Below, one piece after another: positions 60,247 to 64,000 of a DNA stretch of 64,000 bases. A program made the position numbers and the translations under genes. The notes under the pieces are model-generated. The model was given only the letters and a program-made list of their open reading frames with translations. It was not told where the DNA came from and ran no database searches. Source of the DNA: Streptomyces sp. S.PB5 (GTDB lineage Bacteria; Actinomycetota; Actinomycetes; Streptomycetales; Streptomycetaceae); contig NZ_JAQMWP010000018.1 in assembly GCF_030403745.1 (NCBI RefSeq), positions 154,677-218,676 on the forward strand. Reading direction: 5' to 3'. The first letter of the stretch is position 1; every line of letters begins with the position of its first letter.

Positions 60247-60938
60247 ACGGCGCTCCCCTCGGCGGCGGTGAGTTTCCCGGCCGCGGGCTTGTCTGCCAGG
60301 GGCTTCCCGGCCCACGGGAGATACGGCAGGTAGTTGCGGGCCAGGCCCTGGGTGAACAGCCGGGCGTATGCGCCGAGCGCCTGCCCCGAGTCGAGCACCC
60401 CGTCGGCCCAGGGGGTGCGGACGGAGGCTAGCAGCCGGGCCAGGTCGCCCACCCCGAGCCGCAGGACGCCGGCGCCGGCGACCTCGCCGTTCGTGCCGTT
60501 GCCGCGGTGCAGTCGCACCGCCAGCGTGGTCGTGTCCTGCCACACCCACACCGGCGCCACCATGGAGGGGCGTGGAGGCGCCGACTTGCGGCCGGTCAGG
60601 TGATAGGGCGTCCCGCGGTGGTGGAAGGTCAGCTCGTACTCCATCAGCAGGCTGCCTCCGGCCGCGTGGGCCTGCGGGTCCGGGAAGAGCCGGAACACCC
60701 CGTCCGTGAAGGGGATCCGGCCCTGGACCCCGGGCAGCTCCACCTCGCCGGTGAGACGGCCGGGAGCGCGCGGTTCGGTGGTGAAGGCCCGGGTGTCGTC
60801 GACGGTGACCACGGCGTGCAGGACGAACTGCCAGTCGGTCAGCCGCCCCTGGCGTGCGCCGTCCTCGGGGCTGGTGACGCCCATCGCGAAGGGCCCGGAC
60901 ATCTTCTCGCGGAAGGTGAGTGACGTCGGTGTCGTCAT
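60243..60938 (-). CDS. Uncharacterised protein associated with GMC/lipase operons
   Basis: The 231-residue protein has no signal or membrane segment. It is largely beta, with SLTFREKMSGPFAMGVT at the start, GEVELPGVQGRIPFTDGVF, LLMEYELTFHHRGTPYHLTGRK and VWVWQDTTTLAVRLH. I recall similar MSGPF-type domains lying between the GMC domain and the alpha/beta-hydrolase domain in large actinobacterial proteins annotated as cholesterol oxidases, but cannot verify it here. It may be a lipid-binding or interaction module for the operon enzymes. Confidence 0.75.
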   Translation of the reverse strand: MTTPTSLTFREKMSGPFAMGVTSPEDGARQGRLTDWQFVLHAVVTVDDTRAFTTEPRAPGRLTGEVELPGVQGRIPFTDGVFRLFPDPQAHAAGGSLLMEYELTFHHRGTPYHLTGRKSAPPRPSMVAPVWVWQDTTTLAVRLHRGNGTNGEVAGAGVLRLGVGDLARLLASVRTPWADGVLDSGQALGAYARLFTQGLARNYLPYLPWAGKPLADKPAAGKLTAAEGSAV

Positions 60939-60951
60939 CGCGGCCCGCCTC

Positions 60952-62364
60952 CTAGGCTTCCTTCGTGTCCACGGCGTACTCGGGGTCGTAGAGCGCGTTC
61001 GGGTCGACCTTGCGGCGGACGGCCGGGTCCTCGCTCGTCATCGAGTGCATGTAGCGGAACGCCTGGTGCTCCACGGCGATGGCGTCGATACCGGCCACCA
61101 GCGTGCGCAGGACCGGGCCGGTCATCTTCTGCGGTTCGACGCCCAGGTAGAGCATCAGCTCGCAGAAGGGCTTCGGGTCCTTGTCACCGTGGTCCGGGCC
61201 GGAGAGATACGCGGAGCGGACCGCCTTGACATAGACGGACACGAAGGTCACCGCCCCGCTGGCCCGCCGCTCCCGCAGACAGAGCGCGGACAGTTCGCGC
61301 AGCAGCGTCTCGTAGTGCTCGGCCGGCGCGAGCACGATGAACATCCGGGTCGGATCGCCGACCGTGGAGTCGAGGATCTGGTCGGTGAAGCGCTCGATGT
61401 TCTTGGCGGTGCCGAAGACCGGGGGGATCAGGATGGCGCCCATGCCCACGTATTTGACGATCTCGTCGAGCGCACTGGGCAGCCGGCCCGCCCAGTAGCC
61501 GAGGAACTGCTGGTAGCCGTAGGCGACGCGGTCGTAGAGCGACTTGAGGGGGTTCTGCGGCGTCTCGTGGTACGAGGAGAACTGTCCGAGCCGCAGACTG
61601 CCCACGGGCAGCGGCAGGTCGGCCCACGCCCCGCGCTCCATCAGCGCGTCCCCCGGATCACGGATCAGCCGTGCGGAGCGCTCGACGAAGTCGTCGAAGT
61701 CCGTGGTGACGAACCGCTCGTTGGCGAGGACGGTACGGAACTTGTCGATACGGATGATCCGCACCGTGAGACTGGTGATGACCCCGTGCCGCCCGGTGCC
61801 CGCGAGGACCCGCAGGAAACGTTCCTGCTGCTCGTTGCGGCTGCACTGGTGGACATTGCCCTCCCAGTCGACGTACTCCAGCTCGCTGACGGTGTCGAGG
61901 AAGAGGCCGAACCGGTGCGAGGCCGGGCTGATGCCGCCCACCGAGGCGAAGCCGGCCGCGGTGATGTGGTTGTGGTCCCCGACCACCGACAGGCCCAGGC
62001 CCCGTTCGGCCAGCGCCTCGTCCACGCCGGCGAGCAGCGCACCGGGCTGCAGGGTGCAGGTCAGGTTCTCGTCGTCGATGTCGACGATGCGGTTCATCCG
62101 GGTGGTCAGCAGCAGGGTGCCGCCGTCCGCGGTGACCAGGTGGTTGCTGGAGTGGCCGCTGCCCCGGATCACGATCTTCTCGCCGAGCTCACGTGCCTCG
62201 CGCACCGCGCGCACCACATCGGCCGTGCCGCGCGGCAACAGGACCTTGCCGGGCCATTTCGCTTGGACGCCGGGGTCTCCGACGCGTTCCCAGTCGTAGG
62301 CGAGGCTCGCCAGGGAGTCGTGAGTGAACGTTTCGTGGCTGCTGGGCTCGTACGCCATCGGCAC
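60952..62364 (-). CDS. PCMH-type FAD-binding oxidoreductase
   Basis: The 470-residue protein has the berberine-bridge/VAO-type FAD domain: VLLPRGTADVVRAVREA, the flavin-linking region IRGSGHSSNHL (His candidate), GDHNHITAAGFASVGG and a C-terminal substrate domain. It oxidises small hydroxylated or amine substrates with FAD and O2. It sits 13 bases from the preceding gene and ends next to the hydrolase at 62366. No signal peptide. Confidence 0.86.
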   Translation of the reverse strand: MPMAYEPSSHETFTHDSLASLAYDWERVGDPGVQAKWPGKVLLPRGTADVVRAVREARELGEKIVIRGSGHSSNHLVTADGGTLLLTTRMNRIVDIDDENLTCTLQPGALLAGVDEALAERGLGLSVVGDHNHITAAGFASVGGISPASHRFGLFLDTVSELEYVDWEGNVHQCSRNEQQERFLRVLAGTGRHGVITSLTVRIIRIDKFRTVLANERFVTTDFDDFVERSARLIRDPGDALMERGAWADLPLPVGSLRLGQFSSYHETPQNPLKSLYDRVAYGYQQFLGYWAGRLPSALDEIVKYVGMGAILIPPVFGTAKNIERFTDQILDSTVGDPTRMFIVLAPAEHYETLLRELSALCLRERRASGAVTFVSVYVKAVRSAYLSGPDHGDKDPKPFCELMLYLGVEPQKMTGPVLRTLVAGIDAIAVEHQAFRYMHSMTSEDPAVRRKVDPNALYDPEYAVDTKEA

Positions 62365-62365
62365 G

Positions 62366-63463
62366 TCAGGCTCCGTGTTGTTTGAGGAAATCGAGCATCC
62401 GGGGGAAGACGTCGCGGTCGACGCGCTCGCCCATGAAGACGTCCTGGTGGCCGTAGCCCGGGAACACCGCCAGTTCGTGGCGGCCGGGCGCGACCGCTTC
62501 CAGCCTCCGGTGGCAGACGATGTTGGAGTCGGTGAAGACCCGGTTGCTGTCCCCCGTGGTCAGCAGCATGGGTGTGTCGATCTCGGCGGCGCCGGCCAGG
62601 TAGTCGTTCGGCAGCCGGTCGTACAGCGGGTTGTCCTGGTCGTACTTGACGGCACGTCCGGCCCGCACCATGGCGGCCACATGACGGTAGTAGTGGACAC
62701 CGGTCGCGCCGTAGAGGTCGCCGCTGCGCCGGTGGGTGATCTCGTGCAGCTTGTTGTGGCTGTAGAGCGCGGGCCAGCCGGTGCCCCACATCATGCTGAG
62801 CATGTGGCAGGAACTCTCGTCGCACTCCTGGTGGAAGAGGTCCACCAGCTGCGCGAAGGCCCACGCGGGGGTGAAGCGCGGCTCGTCGGCCCAACGGGGA
62901 TCGAGATACGGAAAGCCCAGCACGTACTCGGTCAGATTCGGTGCGACGGCCAGCTTGAACCGGGACCAGTCGGGCACCCGAGGAGTCAGTGCGGCACTGT
63001 TCGCGATGACGCTGGTGATGCCGTCGACCGCACCCCCGAAGAGACTCATGGTGAACGAGACGGAGCCCAGGCAGTGCGCGATCACATGGATGCGGCGGTC
63101 CGGACCGATCGCCGCGCGCAGCTCCCGCAGGGCGGCGGGATAGTCGAAGAGCGCGATGTCGTCCATCGTGTAGCGGTGCCGCCCCCTGTTGTAGGGATGG
63201 CGGTTGCTCATGCGGTAGTCGAGCGTCCACACGTCCGAGTAGCCGTTGTCGAGCAGACAACGGACCAGGTTGCGGTGCTCGGGCATGATGAACATGTCAC
63301 TGGATGTGGTCAGTCCGTGGATGATCAGTACGACGTCGTCCGAGCTGCCTCGCTGGAAGCGCAGCATGCTCAGGCCGATGCCGTCGTCCGTGATGAACGG
63401 ATGTGTGCTGATCCCCGCGTCCGGCACACCCTCGAGTGTGAACAGCGGAATGGCACGTGCCAC
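62366..63463 (-). CDS. Alpha/beta hydrolase with Cys in the nucleophile elbow
   Basis: The 365-residue hydrolase has VVLIIHGLTTSSDMF (oxyanion HG), the elbow IAHCLGSVSF with Cys where Ser is usual, candidate Asp in LLTTGDSNRVF and His in FPGYGHQDVF. Dienelactone hydrolases and some lipid-linked hydrolases use Cys this way. The GTG at 63463 has GGGGGAGA upstream; the frame is open further back without motif support. It is the first gene of the operon. Confidence 0.85.
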   Translation of the reverse strand: MARAIPLFTLEGVPDAGISTHPFITDDGIGLSMLRFQRGSSDDVVLIIHGLTTSSDMFIMPEHRNLVRCLLDNGYSDVWTLDYRMSNRHPYNRGRHRYTMDDIALFDYPAALRELRAAIGPDRRIHVIAHCLGSVSFTMSLFGGAVDGITSVIANSAALTPRVPDWSRFKLAVAPNLTEYVLGFPYLDPRWADEPRFTPAWAFAQLVDLFHQECDESSCHMLSMMWGTGWPALYSHNKLHEITHRRSGDLYGATGVHYYRHVAAMVRAGRAVKYDQDNPLYDRLPNDYLAGAAEIDTPMLLTTGDSNRVFTDSNIVCHRRLEAVAPGRHELAVFPGYGHQDVFMGERVDRDVFPRMLDFLKQHGA

Positions 63464-64000
63464 GTCGGTCTCCCCCTTGGCGATCGCCCCCTGACGGGGC
63501 CCCCGCGATCTCTCAAGTACGTACGTGCGCTGTGGACTTAAGGACGCTACGGACCGGTTTCCCGCGGCGCAACGGCTCCCGGTCCGTCCGGTCCAGGGCA
63601 CGGAGCGGAGCCGGACGTTCCCACCCGAGCGCTACGTCAGCGGTGCCATGGGGACGTCCTGCAACAAGCGTGATGCGGGCGCGGACAAGCCGGGGGGTCG
63701 GTCCGGACACCGGGGCGGATCCGGAGGAGACGGCCATGCCCCTGCCCCATCTCGGCCAGCTCGTTCGCCGGGCTGTACACCGAGCGGGCTTCGGGCGCGA
63801 CCGGATCCGTGAGATGACGAAGACGGATCAACGTCGCTCATACGCGGCTCGGTCTGACCCTGAAGCTGATCGGAACATCGATGTCCGGGAGGGCAGGGGC
63901 AGCATCCGGTGGGGTGCCCAGAGGTTTCCGGACAGGGACCCAATAGGGTCGTCCTGAGAAGGAAATGAGGGAGAAGTGGCGCCACCCAGTAAGTACTCAC
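63464..64000. other. Region upstream of the lipid operon; possible gene start at right edge
   Basis: No gene is supported within it. The first 100 bases left of 63560 probably contain the minus-strand operon promoter. At the right end, GGGAGAA precedes a GTG at 63976 (plus strand, VAPPSKYS...) which could be the start of a gene continuing past the window; eight codons are not enough to tell. Confidence 0.3.

Noticed and set aside
63457..63957. Plus-strand ORF at the right end
   Set aside because: Overlaps the operon promoter region, contains no domain pattern and has no ribosome-binding site.

Overview
The window is about 70% G+C or more. Third-codon positions are almost all G or C, GTG starts and ATGA/GTGA stop-start overlaps are common, and the family content is typical of soil actinomycetes: TetR, LysR and FCD regulators, a Tat-type sugar-binding lipoprotein, secreted glycosidases with RICIN modules, a SpoIIE-type phosphatase and CitB/MmyB relics. 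I read it as Streptomyces or a close relative, probably an accessory chromosome-arm region, because intact operons are separated by many decayed genes and insertion-sequence remnants. No rRNA, tRNA or CRISPR array was recognised.

Region 1 (1-14.7 kb) holds small regulator/oxidoreductase modules. They are a truncated I36 inhibitor, a scrambled IS30 remnant, DoxX plus a deleted cupin gene beside a LysR gene, a secreted alpha/beta hydrolase, an NAD(P)H-binding protein divergent from a TetR gene, an aldo/keto reductase-DUF998-reductase operon divergent from another TetR gene, and a LysR/epimerase/MFS block. A palindromic element is shared between the two LysR loci. The MFS gene carries a 1-bp insertion that is put back in frame by an 11-bp tandem duplication.

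Region 2 (14.9-30.0 kb) is the best-defined system: a galactoside scavenging and galactose oxidation locus. A secreted GH27 alpha-galactosidase diverges from a long plus-strand operon. That operon encodes a sugar-binding lipoprotein, two permeases (no ATPase), a cytoplasmic GH36 alpha-galactosidase, an SDR (probable galactose dehydrogenase), an FCD/GntR regulator, galactonate dehydratase, a mutarotase-like protein, KDPGal aldolase, an SMP-30 lactonase and a PfkB sugar kinase. Together these make a complete non-phosphorylating De Ley-Doudoroff route. Three copies of an AT-rich element, each next to a TTGACR hexamer, lie in the divergent intergenic region.

Region 3 (30-56.4 kb) mixes live genes and debris. 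Live genes are a small SH3-like secreted protein, a large S8-type protease whose visible residues look sedolisin-like, an aldehyde dehydrogenase-SDR pair controlled by a TetR gene with an 18-bp-arm palindrome, a LigA paralogue, an RCC1-repeat protein, an SDR-MFS pair divergent from TetR with three operators, and a PAS/GAF/SpoIIE/HATPase protein. Debris includes IS4, IS5, CitB, MmyB and SDR fragments, a beta-helix/RICIN pseudogene, and a group 3b-like [NiFe]-hydrogenase operon (HypD, alpha, gamma and beta pieces) that has collapsed around its intact CBS-BON and cyclic-nucleotide-binding genes.

Region 4 (56.5-63.5 kb) is a compact six-gene minus-strand operon: a GMC (cholesterol-oxidase-like) oxidoreductase, a 3beta-HSD-like epimerase, a patatin phospholipase, an uncharacterised 231-residue protein, a PCMH-type FAD oxidoreductase and an alpha/beta hydrolase with Cys in its nucleophile elbow. 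It looks like a dedicated lipid or sterol modification pathway.
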